Under the pieces are notes generated by a model. The model did not search any database and had not been told where the DNA came from. It saw only the letters and a program-made list of their open reading frames with translations. Positions 24,355 through 36,180 of a DNA stretch of 64,000 nt are shown piece after piece. Both the position numbers and the translations under genes were made by a program. Position 1 is the first letter of the stretch, and every line of letters starts with the position of its first letter. This DNA is from Amoebidium appalachense (taxonomy: Eukaryota > Ichthyosporea), in the NCBI GenBank assembly GCA_963693365.1, contig CAVNZM010000006.1:1860001-1924000 (forward strand), written 5' to 3'.

Positions 24355-24594
24355 CTTCATAACAAAGAGTAGAAACTGGAGCGGATCTGAAGAGTGGCCA
24401 AGTTTGGCAAGCAGGGGCGAGAAGCTCAGAAAGGAGTGGGGTTGAGAGGACAAAGTTTTAGACATGCAGGAAAGAGCTGTCGAGGGTGACGCTGCGTAGG
24501 TGCGCCCGCGGAGGTGAGAAAGGGGATCTTGTAGTACATTAGCTTAGATAAAGTAAGCAGTAAGCTGGCTGGGGAGCTGTGCGCAAAGGTTTTT

Positions 24595-24625
<31 letters not shown>

Positions 24626-24695
24626 GTGGGGGGGGGGAGGGGGGGGGGTGGGGGGGGGGGGGGGGTGGGGGGAGGGGGGGGGGGGGGGGGGGGGG
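24290..24695. repeat. Long G runs, second one fused to a T run
   Basis: A G run of about 60 lies at 24294-24354. A T run (24588-24604) is joined to interrupted G runs up to 24695. Confidence 0.85.
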
Positions 24696-24728
24696 AATGA
24701 GGTAGCCCGTGTAATGAGATGATCATAC

Positions 24729-24911
24729 CGTGGTGTCTGCGGCCATGCGGCCTTCGACGGTCCACCAGGAATCGCGGACTGTGATGATGGGTTTGTGATC
24801 GTCGTCTACAATAAGGGACGTGTTTTTACGTTTAATTACTGTAACAGTGTGGAGTTCATGATGGCCTGGTCGATTCAACTTGAAGTTAAAACTGTAGTAC
24901 CAGTTTAGCAT
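24729..24911 (-). CDS. Probable first coding exon, unknown family
   Basis: ATG at 24911 opens 61 codons (MLNWYYSFNFKLNRPGHHEL..., ending ...VEGRMAADTT) and ends at a good donor (ACG|GTATGA) in phase 0. Composition is ordinary protein, with beta-strand-like alternation and a VIKRKNTSLIVDDDHKPIIT stretch. I do not recognise it. Its position and phase would allow splicing to the exon copy at 23865, which would make it the first exon of the decayed small-exon gene. The other copy of that gene, however, seems to start with a different, shorter exon. Confidence 0.4.
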
Positions 24912-25117
24912 GATATCGATATGGATTCTGTTAGATAGTGGTTAGGTGAATCTAATGGAAGGGAGGTACATACTTTATTATTTCGTGTTGCACTATTTGC
25001 TAGGGATAAGTGGTATGCGCATTGGCATACGATATGACCATGCAGATGACAAAATAAGCTCAAAGTGTCCATTGATCATGAATATGATGTTATTAATAAA
25101 TTCAGGATGTCTGTGTT

Positions 25118-26654
<1,537 letters not shown>

Positions 26655-26959
26655 TATTTTGCATTTATTTGGCCACGTACGGTATTTCAAGATGTTTGCC
26701 ATCTATGTCTGTATGCTGAGCATGCAGGGTTGAAAATGATATGTTACAGTACCTGTTCTTTTTTGCTGCATAGGGCAATTGCTATGAGCCAATCGAGTTA
26801 ATGTATCATATGTGTCCTGTTCTTCGGTGATTTGTGGCCATAAAATAACGGCCCCCCTCCCGCCCCGCCCCCCTCCCGACCTCCCCTTCATTCCTCCTAT
26901 CTTTTCCACAGTGTGTGTGTGTGCATGTGTGTGGGTATGTGTGTGTGTGTGTTTGACAA

Positions 26960-27018
26960 TATTTTGCATGTGTGTATGTGTGTATGCGAATGTGTGTGTG
27001 TGTGCGTGTGTGTGTGTA

Positions 27019-27102
<84 letters not shown>

Positions 27103-27296
27103 TGGTTGGTGGATGTTGGCGTCTTGTTGGGTATGTTGCTAATATAAAGAAAGAGACGGTACTTACGTGCCTTCTTGTTCTTGGGTTTTTTTCCCCCGCC
27201 CCGCTGTATGTTTTACCACACCCGCACACATGGGCGAGGAGTACCACACACGTGCACAAGGGGTTTTCCTCTCTCAGTGCTCTGTCTCCCCCTCCC

Positions 27297-27334
<38 letters not shown>

Positions 27335-27470
27335 TTCCCCCCCTCCCCCCTCGCCCTTCTCTGAGACTCCCCCCTGGTCCCACATCGGTTTAGGTTTCGA
27401 ATGTGCGCGTTTGTGTGTTAATGTGTGTGTGTGTGTGCATGTGTGGGGGAATGTGTGCGTGTGTGTCTGT
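26960..27470 (+). repeat. First copy of a tandem GT-array unit
   Basis: Unit made of a GCATGTGTGTATG-type start, TATGCGAATG, a long (GT)n (27018-27100), then ATTGGTTGGTGGATGTTGG and about 160 bases that recur at 31093-31370 with modest divergence. The LTR element interrupts the second copy near its start. Confidence 0.6.
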
Positions 27471-27489
27471 TTTGCATGTGTGTGTGTAT

Positions 27490-27969
27490 TGTAAACAGTT
27501 GGACTAGTTAGGATAAGGCAGAGTACAACTGAATCAAAATAAAGACAGAGAACGGGTAGAAAGGCACACGCGGCCAGGTTGCTTTTACTATGGGCCGACT
27601 CAGTCTGTCTCAGACTTCACTGATGTGATCCCCGTACTGGGACGGCTTTCTTATATAGCCCCCAGGTTTCGGATCAAGGCCCAGGATTGGTTCATCCGCG
27701 GCCAGCGCGGGTGGCAACATGCCATTCGTGATTCTGGTGCGGTCCGAGCCAGTCAGACCTTTGTCCTATTTATGCAAACCTCTTATTGGTTCACTTCGTT
27801 TATGTGGTATGCAGCTGAAGAACCATATATGGTTCAATTCTTAGGTCAGAGTGAGTCCTATTGGTGCGGACATAATATTTATGTGATATTCATGACAAAG
27901 CACGAATCGTGTGCTAGTAGATCACATTCTTTAGTAAACATGTACAGTTCATGTGTACAGTTGTTTACA
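27490..27969 (-). repeat. 3' LTR (left copy), with TATA and CCAAT boxes
   Basis: Read leftward it contains CCAAT boxes at 27860-27864, 27785-27789 and 27686-27690, then CTATATAAG around 27651-27658. This is the expected order of an RNA polymerase II promoter transcribing toward lower coordinates. Termini are TGTAAACA/TGTTTACA inverted repeats. Confidence 0.9.
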
Positions 27970-27980
27970 CTCCCCCCCTT
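27970..27980 (-). promoter_or_regulatory. Polypurine tract next to the 3' LTR
   Basis: On the minus strand AAGGGGGGGAG abuts the LTR start TGTAAACA, the usual place and composition for the plus-strand DNA primer of an LTR element. Confidence 0.8.
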
Positions 27981-29217
27981 GTCGGGAGCCTGGTGGTGTC
28001 GTTAGACAAGCAAACCACCAGGCTGAGAGGCGATAAACAACCTTCAGCGAGAATTCTTGTGTGTGCCGAGCTGCTGTACAGAACAGAGCAAGGACGGTGG
28101 AATAGAGTTGTGCACGTCTATGAGCACTTCTTCATTTGCCAAAACGTAAATTCATGCAGCATTCTTCTGTGATTTCATTTTCGTGGCGAAGATTGTTGCA
28201 GAGTGTGCGTGCGAATAATTCGCTAAGCCTTCGTCTCTGTGCTTGGCTTTTCTGTAGAAGTAGTATTTTCCTTTTTGGGAATTTTTCCTTTTTAGGATAC
28301 TCCCGCAGATTCGTTTTCAATTGCGAGTAATTTGGTTGTGTGGATGAATGATCATACCAAACATTCGATAATGAATATAACTCGAGCCTTAGGTCACTTC
28401 GTAGCTCAGGTAGTGGTGGATAGCTTCAAGGCTTAGCCGCTGCTCCTTATCCCGGTTCTACCTTAAGACTGTAAGGCGAGTCACCATGGCCGGAAAAGCC
28501 ACTTCTTTCATGAACAAAGAGCACTTCTTTCCTTTCAGCTTTAACCCTGCATCATCGGAGCTGGGAAAAACAGAATAAAAATGCCCAAGTGTTCTTCGTT
28601 GGGCGACATAAAGAAATATATCACCCGTCAGAACCAGTAAAAGCCCGGTTCATAATTCATAAGAAGAGGGTAGGCAAAGCAAGCCTCCTTCAGAAAACAC
28701 ATGCTTCCATTCGTGAGCAGTTTTCGTATCCCATTTGCCAGCCATTTTCGTTGAGCAGGGGGATTCCAGGCATAATACATTCTTCTGGAGGCTTGGCCTA
28801 AAAAGAAAAGTCGTCGCAGTCGCCCTTTCTTTTGTAAGCAACTTCGTGAGCGCGCTTCGTGTTTTCATATCCTCCAGTGCAGGTCTGGATGGTGCCCCAT
28901 CCTCTGCTTCATTTGTAGGTGGCCCTACTGTAGGTTCTGTTCGTTGTGTGGAATACCAAAACCATTCGTATTCGTGGAACTGCTTTGTGCTGTGCTTTCT
29001 TTCGTGTTGGTGTTCATGAAGTTACCCCGTTCACACACCCTACTTCTTACATACATTAGATGTAAGTAGCTGCCTGGTGAGTGTGTGGTTCGTGTTCGTG
29101 GCATTCTTCTGTTCCTTCGTGAGAAGAATATTCGTTTTAGCAGAGGTGCCCAATAAGGCAGCTTGTGGGGTTGTCTCCCGCATGTGCCCATTGGTGGGGT
29201 ATGCACGTGCTAAATTG

Positions 29218-29535
29218 TTACAGTGTCATCATATTGCAAGGGAATAACATGGTCACCTCCGTACCAGGGCCTAGTAGGTACACATGATGGTCCGATGTGT
29301 TAGTCAACAACACCTTGCATTCGTATTCGTATTTGTCTTCCACGTCACTTTCTTCAGTAGTGAAGGAGGGTATTCGTAATTCGAAACTGAAAGGCTTCCA
29401 GCCAAAATACTGACACTGTATGATGGGGTTGTGAGGGAGCGGTGCCCATACCACATTCTTTTGTTCTGGTGGGGGTGTGCCGGCAGCTAGTGCAAGGCTT
29501 GACAGTGTAATTGGTATGTTACACCGTATTGCCAC
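29218..29535 (-). CDS. Interior ORF of the LTR element, unknown
   Basis: A 105-codon frame inside the element, the longest non-repetitive one. It contains KYEYECKVLLTNTSDHHVYL followed by LGPGTEVTMLF. The spacing faintly recalls the last conserved strands of trimeric dUTPases, but the catalytic motifs are not seen. No start context or partner exon supports it. Confidence 0.25.
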   Translation of the reverse strand: MAIRCNIPITLSSLALAAGTPPPEQKNVVWAPLPHNPIIQCQYFGWKPFSFELRIPSFTTEESDVEDKYEYECKVLLTNTSDHHVYLLGPGTEVTMLFPCNMMTL

Positions 29536-30469
29536 AGACGGGCATTCACCTTAAAATTCGTACCCAACACCTTCTTTGTTTTTCACATGCATGAACAAAA
29601 GTTCTGCATCGACTTTATTACATGCCTTTTGTGCACCAAGAGTGCAAATTCGTTAGGGCGTGGCACCAGGAAGGGCCGCCATACATGAGTCAGGCATATG
29701 TTCGTAATGTGTTTAGGCATGCCAGCATACATTCATGCGCATGTTGTGCATCCTGTGCGCTAAACTATGGGGCATGCTGTATTCGAGAACAGCAAGGGAT
29801 TCGAAGCATGCATGCAACACTACTTTCATAAGATCTTAGGTCCTACATGCTATAGCAACAGCGACTATCTTCTTCGTTAAGTGCATTTGTGCTGAAAGTG
29901 GCCGTGCATCTGGCTTGCGAGTGTGGACGTGCATGCGGTGGCATGGACACGATGGCAGTGTGCAATAGGGCAATGCACGCAAGGGCAACGGTTTTATTTT
30001 CTTCCTAACATAGAGGGGGCTGTGTGCATTGCAACCCAAGCAGTGTTGTGCATTCGTCCTTTCATTTTCGTATTTCCAGTTCATTTTGCTTTCGTTTTTC
30101 GTTTTTTGTCGTTTGATAACTTCGTTACTTCGTTTTGTTTTCGTGTTGCATTCATTTCGTATTTCCTCTATGCAATCGTTTGTCGTTAATTCTTTATTTC
30201 ATTGCGTATTCGTGATGGTTCGTTTTTCGTTGGTTCATTGCTTCGTTAGCAATTCTTTATTCGTTTGTTCGTGTATTCGTTGTTTCGTTGTGTATTCGTT
30301 TTTCTTCACATTTTTGATGTGTCGTAGCAAAAGAAGTTTTACATGCTTTCAATTCTTTCCGTGTAGGTGGGCTGGCCACTTCAAACTTGTAGGTGTATAT
30401 ATTCTAAGCCGGACAAGGAAAGATGTGCCTATCATCGGGGTAAAAAGGATTGTGATCGGCCATGGGAGA

Positions 30470-30545
30470 TTCTTGAGCTGATTGAAAGATGTGAGATTCT
30501 TGAACTGATTGAAAGATGTGAGATTCGAAGGATGCGAGATTCTTG
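30470..30545. repeat. Short tandem repeat inside the LTR element
   Basis: About three imperfect copies of a unit containing GAGATTCTTGAACTGATTG and AAAGATGTG, lying just inside the primer-binding site, where a 5' leader would be. Confidence 0.7.
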
Positions 30546-30550
30546 AACTG

Positions 30551-30574
30551 CGCGGTCGCCAATGTAAACAGTTG
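30551..30574 (-). repeat. Duplicated primer-binding-site / LTR junction
   Basis: GCGGTCGCCAATGTAAACAG followed by TTG occurs here and again 47 bases later at the true LTR edge (30599-30621). It is a partial second copy of the PBS plus LTR end. Confidence 0.8.
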
Positions 30575-30595
30575 ACAATGTATAACAGTGTCCTG

Positions 30596-30607
30596 CCGCG
30601 GTCGCCA
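30596..30607 (-). promoter_or_regulatory. Primer-binding site of the LTR element
   Basis: TGGCGACCGCGG on the minus strand starts one base after the LTR. TGGCGACC resembles primer-binding sites pairing with tRNA 3' ends in Ty3/gypsy-like elements. The exact tRNA was not determined. Confidence 0.75.
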
Positions 30608-30608
30608 A

Positions 30609-31088
30609 TGTAAACAGTTGGACTAGTTAGGATAAGGCAGAGTACAACTGAATCAAAATAAAGACAGAGAACGGGTAGAAAGGCACACGCGGCCAGGTTG
30701 CTTTTACTATGGGCCGACTCAGTCTGTCTCAGACTTCACTGATGTGATCCCCGTACTGGGACGGCTTTCTTATATAGCCCCCAGGTTTCGGATCAAGGCC
30801 CAGGATTGGTTCATCCGCGGCCAGCGCGGGTGGCAACATGCCATTCGTGATTCTGGTGCGGTCCGAGCCAGTCAGACCTTTGTCCTATTTATGCAAACCT
30901 CTTATTGGTTCACTTCGTTTATGTGGTATGCAGCTGAAGAACCATATATGGTTCAATTCTTAGGTCAGAGTGAGTCCTATTGGTGCGGACATAATATTTA
31001 TGTGATATTCATGACAAAGCACGAATCGTGTGCTAGTAGATCACATTCTTTAGTAAACATGTACAGTTCATGTGTACAGTTGTTTACA
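30609..31088 (-). repeat. 5' LTR (right copy)
   Basis: Same 480 bases as the left copy. TATATAA on the minus strand is at about 30770-30776, with the CCAAT boxes at higher coordinates. The target duplication TGTAT follows at 31089-31093. Confidence 0.9.
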
Positions 31089-31104
31089 TGTATGCGAATG
31101 CGCG

Positions 31105-31192
<88 letters not shown>

Positions 31193-31437
31193 TGGTTTGT
31201 GGATGTTGGTGTCTCGTTGGGTATGTTGCTAATATAAAAAAAGAGAGACAGTATTTACGTGCTTTCTTGTTCTTGGAGTTTTTTTCTTTTTTCCCTGCTG
31301 CATGTCCTGCCACACCCGCACTCAGTGATGTGCAAGAAGTACCACAAACGTGCACACGGGGTCGTCCCCTGTGGTACTTCTTGCACATGTGTGCGGGTGT
31401 GGCAAGACAAGCAGCGGGGAAAAAAAAGAGAAAAAAC
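31105..31437. repeat. Second tandem unit: (GT)n, homologous tail and a foldback hairpin
   Basis: (GT)n at 31105-31190 is followed by sequence matching 27100-27265. The tail here is extended into an imperfect inverted repeat (about 31279-31437). One arm runs from a T-rich stretch through TGTCCTGCCACACCCGC and GTGCAAGAAGTACCAC. The other arm reads back as the complement to an A-rich stretch, with the turn near 31358. The first unit has only one arm. Confidence 0.6.
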
Positions 31438-32028
31438 CCCCCGGGGCCCCAAGAACATTTATGAATACTTGTTTCTATATGGCTGTATTTTTTTTGTGGA
31501 AGCTGAAACGAACATCATGGATTGATATCGTTGTACGTACACTCCAGTGTCTGTGGCACCATTTAGCCATTGAATGATTAATAATAACCCATTACCCTCA
31601 GTTTATAGCTACTATAATATGGGCGCCAGCACAGGATGCTCATGATCATGTGCACATGTGGACAATCATGAAATCCTGATTACCATAGTTGATGCTGTAT
31701 TTCTTTTTGAATTTTTTGAATCAAATATGACATTGCTCTACGTACATGACATCATCTGCTCAAGCCATACAAGTAGGTCTGTGCGCCGGCTGTCGCCGGC
31801 GCCAAAACATAACGAGACAGTTATTGATGTTGGGTTGTGTGGTTGTTACCTCCCTCTCCCCCCTCCCCCCCCCCCCCCCCCCCCCCCTCCCTCGCCTCAC
31901 GCTTCCCCCCCCCCCCCCCCCCCCCCTCCCCTGGCCCCCCCGCCTCACGCTTCCTCCCCTCCCCCCACCCCCCAAATCCTGCAGTTGCCGGATCTGCCAA
32001 ATGTTATGACCCTTTTCCCTTTCATTTA

Positions 32029-32065
<37 letters not shown>

Positions 32066-32329
32066 TTTCTTGCCACACTGTGTTATCAGTCTAGGGCCGG
32101 GAGAGATTGCCATTGCCGAAGTACCAAGTTTACTTGTGGTCCTCCAAAAACATGTAGCTGAAAACCACCAAGTGCAATATGTTCTAATTGCTTGCAAAAT
32201 TTTTATAATATTTTTAATATTTTTGTTGTTTTACTTATTTTACAGAACTGTTTGGTAACCCGATGATATGCATGGACAGGCAATAAAACTTTCCACGTGC
32301 ACCCACCCACACACACACACACACAAAAC
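31438..32329. other. Intergenic region between the tandem GT units and the SIM-type gene
   Basis: Unique AT-rich sequence to about 31850, then C-rich low complexity with a C run of about 36 at 32030-32065. A short (CA)n at 32308-32326 lies just past the stop codon of the next gene. No gene was recognised. Confidence 0.6.
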
Positions 32330-33645
32330 TCAAGCCCTCTCATCCTCGGGTGGCTCCGGCTTGCAGTATTTGATACCATTCATCTCCTCGACCAATGCCA
32401 TCACAGCATCGGCATCATAGCGGTGTAAAAACCGCGGATTTCTGTACGTCTGCTTCTTGTACAGATTCTCTTTTCCCATTTCACTGTCGGCGTCATTACC
32501 TTCCCCTCCCTTTTTTTGTTTTTTCGCTTTTTTTGCCGCCGTTTTCTCAGTTGACTTTCGTTTCCATGAGCTCCGCGTGGTCACTCCGTTATCTTCCGAT
32601 TCCCCGTCGCTTTCTTCCCCCTCGTCAATCGATTCCGGTTCGTCACCCGATTGTCCAGCCTGGCCTGGAAAGATAGAGCTTAAGCGCCCTTTCTTCACCA
32701 TGCGATCACAAAGAATCTTTCTCAATTTCTCATATCCATCCCCCTCGTTCAACTCCTTGATTGGTGTACCCGTTGCAAGCAAACAATAATGATCCTCAGG
32801 CCCTATTGTTTCCCTGGCCTTTTCGCGAATATTCTCCACCTTCTCCACCCGAAACGCCTTCACCTCGATATCCGAATCATTGCACCACCGAATGACGATA
32901 TCCCCAGGAATAATCTCCATGTGCACACCCCCCACCGGAAAACCTTGTGCGGCCTCTGGGTAATCTTGGTTATTTTCCCCGTCTGGAAATGTGTGTGCGT
33001 GGTCGGCATGGAAATACTGAGGGTCCGTTTTTGCCAAAACGACCGATGGCAAGCCCTCCCTCATCCCTTTCAGGTAGGTGGCGAGGCGGGGGTAAGAGCC
33101 TTCGACTTGCTCAATACTCATACCCGAGCTCGTAATTTTTTGATTGAAGAAGAATCGGCGAGGGCGAATCATTGGCTTAATATCAGGCACGGGCGAGGGA
33201 ATTTCATTCTTGATCTCAGGTGGTTTGATGTCTGGAATCGGATCGCGTGGCGGTGCGTTTTGATTGGGCAAAGAAGGGGCTGGCTGCTCATTGGCTTGGC
33301 GTCGAACCGAACGTGTCTGATTCGTTGGCTGTGGTGAGGAGGGTAAAGGTTCCGTCTTGACGGTCGTTGTTTGTGTGTTGTCGGTTGAATTGGTGGCTTG
33401 GTTAGTGGTGGTAGGTGTCGAGGGTGTGGGTGGTGCAGGCGACTCGCTCCCATTTTGCTCCAAATTCCGTGGAGTATCGGCGCTTGTGCGGGTTTCTGTG
33501 TCTGCTTGGGTGTTGGTTTGCGTCGGTGGCGAGGTGGCCTCATGCTTGATGATTCCTTCGGATGTATGTGGAGGGGAGGGGGGAGCCGTGGTTGTAAGGG
33601 CCTATGAGCATAAACGATGGTTAGTTGATGGGGTAAAAAGGAAAT

Positions 33646-33677
<32 letters not shown>

Positions 33678-35770
33678 CGTCCCCACAAGTGCAATCCAAC
33701 AATAGAGATGCAGTTATTCAACACGGCTGTAGCCCGTTTTTACCGGTTTTGTTCACCAGTTCGACATCGGTGTGCGATCGGGCCACAGTCAAGTTTGTGC
33801 TCTAATGTGTGCATGCAGTTGATAAGAACCAAAAAAAATAAAAGTTATGGTAATATTGAAAGACCCTTTACTTTCCTCACATGAAAATTCAATTTCATTT
33901 TCGTTTCTTCTTTCTTTCTTTTTTTTCCCAAATGATGTATGCATCCAAGAGAGCTGCCAAAGAGTCTTGCTGCAACTGACTTCAGATGTCGATGTCGAGT
34001 GCTATCGATGCAAATTTCTCAATGGATAAACAAAGAAAATAATAAAATTTAATTGGTTGTCCTCAGTCACATCGATTGGCAACTCAAAACTTTCCCAATG
34101 TCTCAAAAGTCGTTCCAGAAACAAAAACAAAAGTCTATGTTATTAATGATCACTTTAACAACCAACTTAAGGAAGAATGTCGATTAAGACACATACACCT
34201 GTCGGAACCTACATCAATGTGGGGTTTTACCCATTAATTTTAAGCCGGCCACGATAGAGTTGTTTAGGTTAGATCCACAACGCGGGAGAAGTAAATAGCG
34301 CCGGCATTAACAAGTCAAAAAAAGGGACGAGGAATATACAATCCTCCTGTTTGAAGAAGTGGGCAACGGTAGGGGCAGGCTTTAAGTCTGCTTCACTGCC
34401 GGGGTCGGACTCTGTGTTTTCGTCTGTAATAAACTCGAAACGCGTGGGTATCTCACACTCGCAGGTGCCCTGCTGATGGGAACAGTAAATGGTCTGAAAC
34501 ATGCTCTATACACCAGTTTGCAATCGAATTCCAAAGGTCTTTGAATAACTATATAAGGTTCGCTGGTATGATCTGATTGGTTGTGTTTTCCGGTGTACGG
34601 TTTACGGTTAAGATTGGGCCAGAGCACTAATGTACAGCCGAGGAAGGGCAATTTAAGCGAAAGGCAGCACAAACATCGAAAAACAGGAAGATCCCCCCCT
34701 CCCTCTCCCCCTTCCTTTCACATGCAAACACACAAACACAGGCGCTCAGTACGCACACAACACACACACTTACACACACGCGCGCACACACACGCACACA
34801 TGAATCAAGCCCCCCCCCCCCCCCCCCCCCCCCCAACCCACCCCTCCTTTCGTCGACACTTGATACAAAAAAAAACTGGGGGTATACACACCTCTTGCTC
34901 AAATAGGTGGGCAACGGTAGGGGCAGGCTTTAAGTCTGCATCACTGCCGGGGTCGGACTCTGTGTTTTCGTATGTGGTGGGCTCGGTAGATGATTGGGTG
35001 GGTGCCTCACACTGGGCTGGTGGGGGAATGCTCTGCTGATGGGAAGAATTGGTCAGAATATGCTCCATCTACTACTTTTGTAAAAACACATAGTAAATAC
35101 CGACCAAGAAATGCGATAAAACTGGGTATACCCCCCTCAAAAAAACCACTTTGGTGAGTACATTAAGAAAGGTTCCAACTGAACATCCCATGAAGCGGGT
35201 GAGAAACAAAAGGCCTCAGTCACGCAAAGGGGAAGGGAGGGGAGGGGGGAAGGGGGGGGAGGGGGGAGGGGGGGGAGGGGGAAGGGGGGGGGAGGGGGGA
35301 GGGGAGGAAGGAGGGGGAAGGGAGGGGGGGGGGGGGGGGGGGGGAGCGGGGAGAGGGGGGGCAATCAGGTTTCCGAAATACTGGACTAAGTGAATGGACA
35401 GAAAGCTGTCTGTTAAGGTCCAAGGCATACTGAGGCAGCACAGACAACGAGAGCAAGGACGACCCCCCCCCCCCCCCCCCCCCCCCCCCCCTTCCTCCCG
35501 AACACACACACAAACACACAAAATAAAAATATATACAGACACATGTGAACCTCAAAGCCATATGCTTCCTTTGTTTTCGCAACACATCTCTCAAACAAAG
35601 CAAAACAGAACAAAATATTCCCCCCCACCCCCCACCCCCTTTCACACAGCAGCCCCACCACCATTCTCCTCTCCACTCACACGAACTTCATTCCTAAACC
35701 ACGAGCCCATAAAATCAGGGGGCCACCAAACACTTACCCCCTACCTTCCCCCCTCCCCCCTACAAAAAAC

Positions 35771-35805
<35 letters not shown>

Positions 35806-35925
35806 AGGTGTTGGGGAAAGGGGGGGAGGGTCCACAAACCACATGCGGTTTGGGCTCGGGGACATCTGGTGATGGGTTCTCTTCCTTTGCCTCTTCAATT
35901 GGATCCACCACCTGTTTCGTTGGTT

Positions 35926-35959
<34 letters not shown>

Positions 35960-35973
35960 AGGAGGGGGGGGGG

Positions 35974-36006
<33 letters not shown>

Positions 36007-36148
36007 TCACCAAGGTGTGAGTGAAGAAAAGAGTGAGAATAAGCGCCACGGTAAACCCTCCTTGATTTCAGTAATGGCAGCCCCTTCCCTAGTTAGGCCC
36101 CCACTAGTAACACCCCCCCCCCCCCCCCCCCTCCCCTCTCCCCCGGGC

Positions 36149-36180
<32 letters not shown>

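Larger units (their letters stand above)
27490..31088 (-). mobile_element. LTR retrotransposon, non-autonomous, minus orientation
   Basis: Two 480-bp LTRs (27490-27969 and 30609-31088) begin TGTAAACAG and end TGTTTACA. I see no difference between them, so insertion is recent. Both sides carry TGTAT, a 5-bp target duplication (27485-27489 and 31089-31093). Orientation is minus: the right LTR is followed inward by a TGGCGACCGCGG primer-binding site, the left LTR is preceded by the purine tract AAGGGGGGGAG, and TATA and CCAAT boxes in the LTR also point left. The 2.64-kb interior has only short frames and no recognisable gag, reverse transcriptase or integrase motif, so movement would need proteins from another element. 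One interior minus frame (29535-29218) is listed separately. Confidence 0.9.

Noticed and set aside
27625-28005. 126-codon plus frame starting MIPVLGRLSYIAPRF, repeated as a 162-codon frame at 30744-31232
   Set aside because: It lies within the two LTR copies, antisense to the element's promoter, and is identical only because the LTRs are. Not a duplicated gene.
29218-29535. dUTPase encoded inside the LTR element
   Set aside because: Only a loose resemblance in one strand-turn-strand segment; the conserved catalytic motifs are absent.
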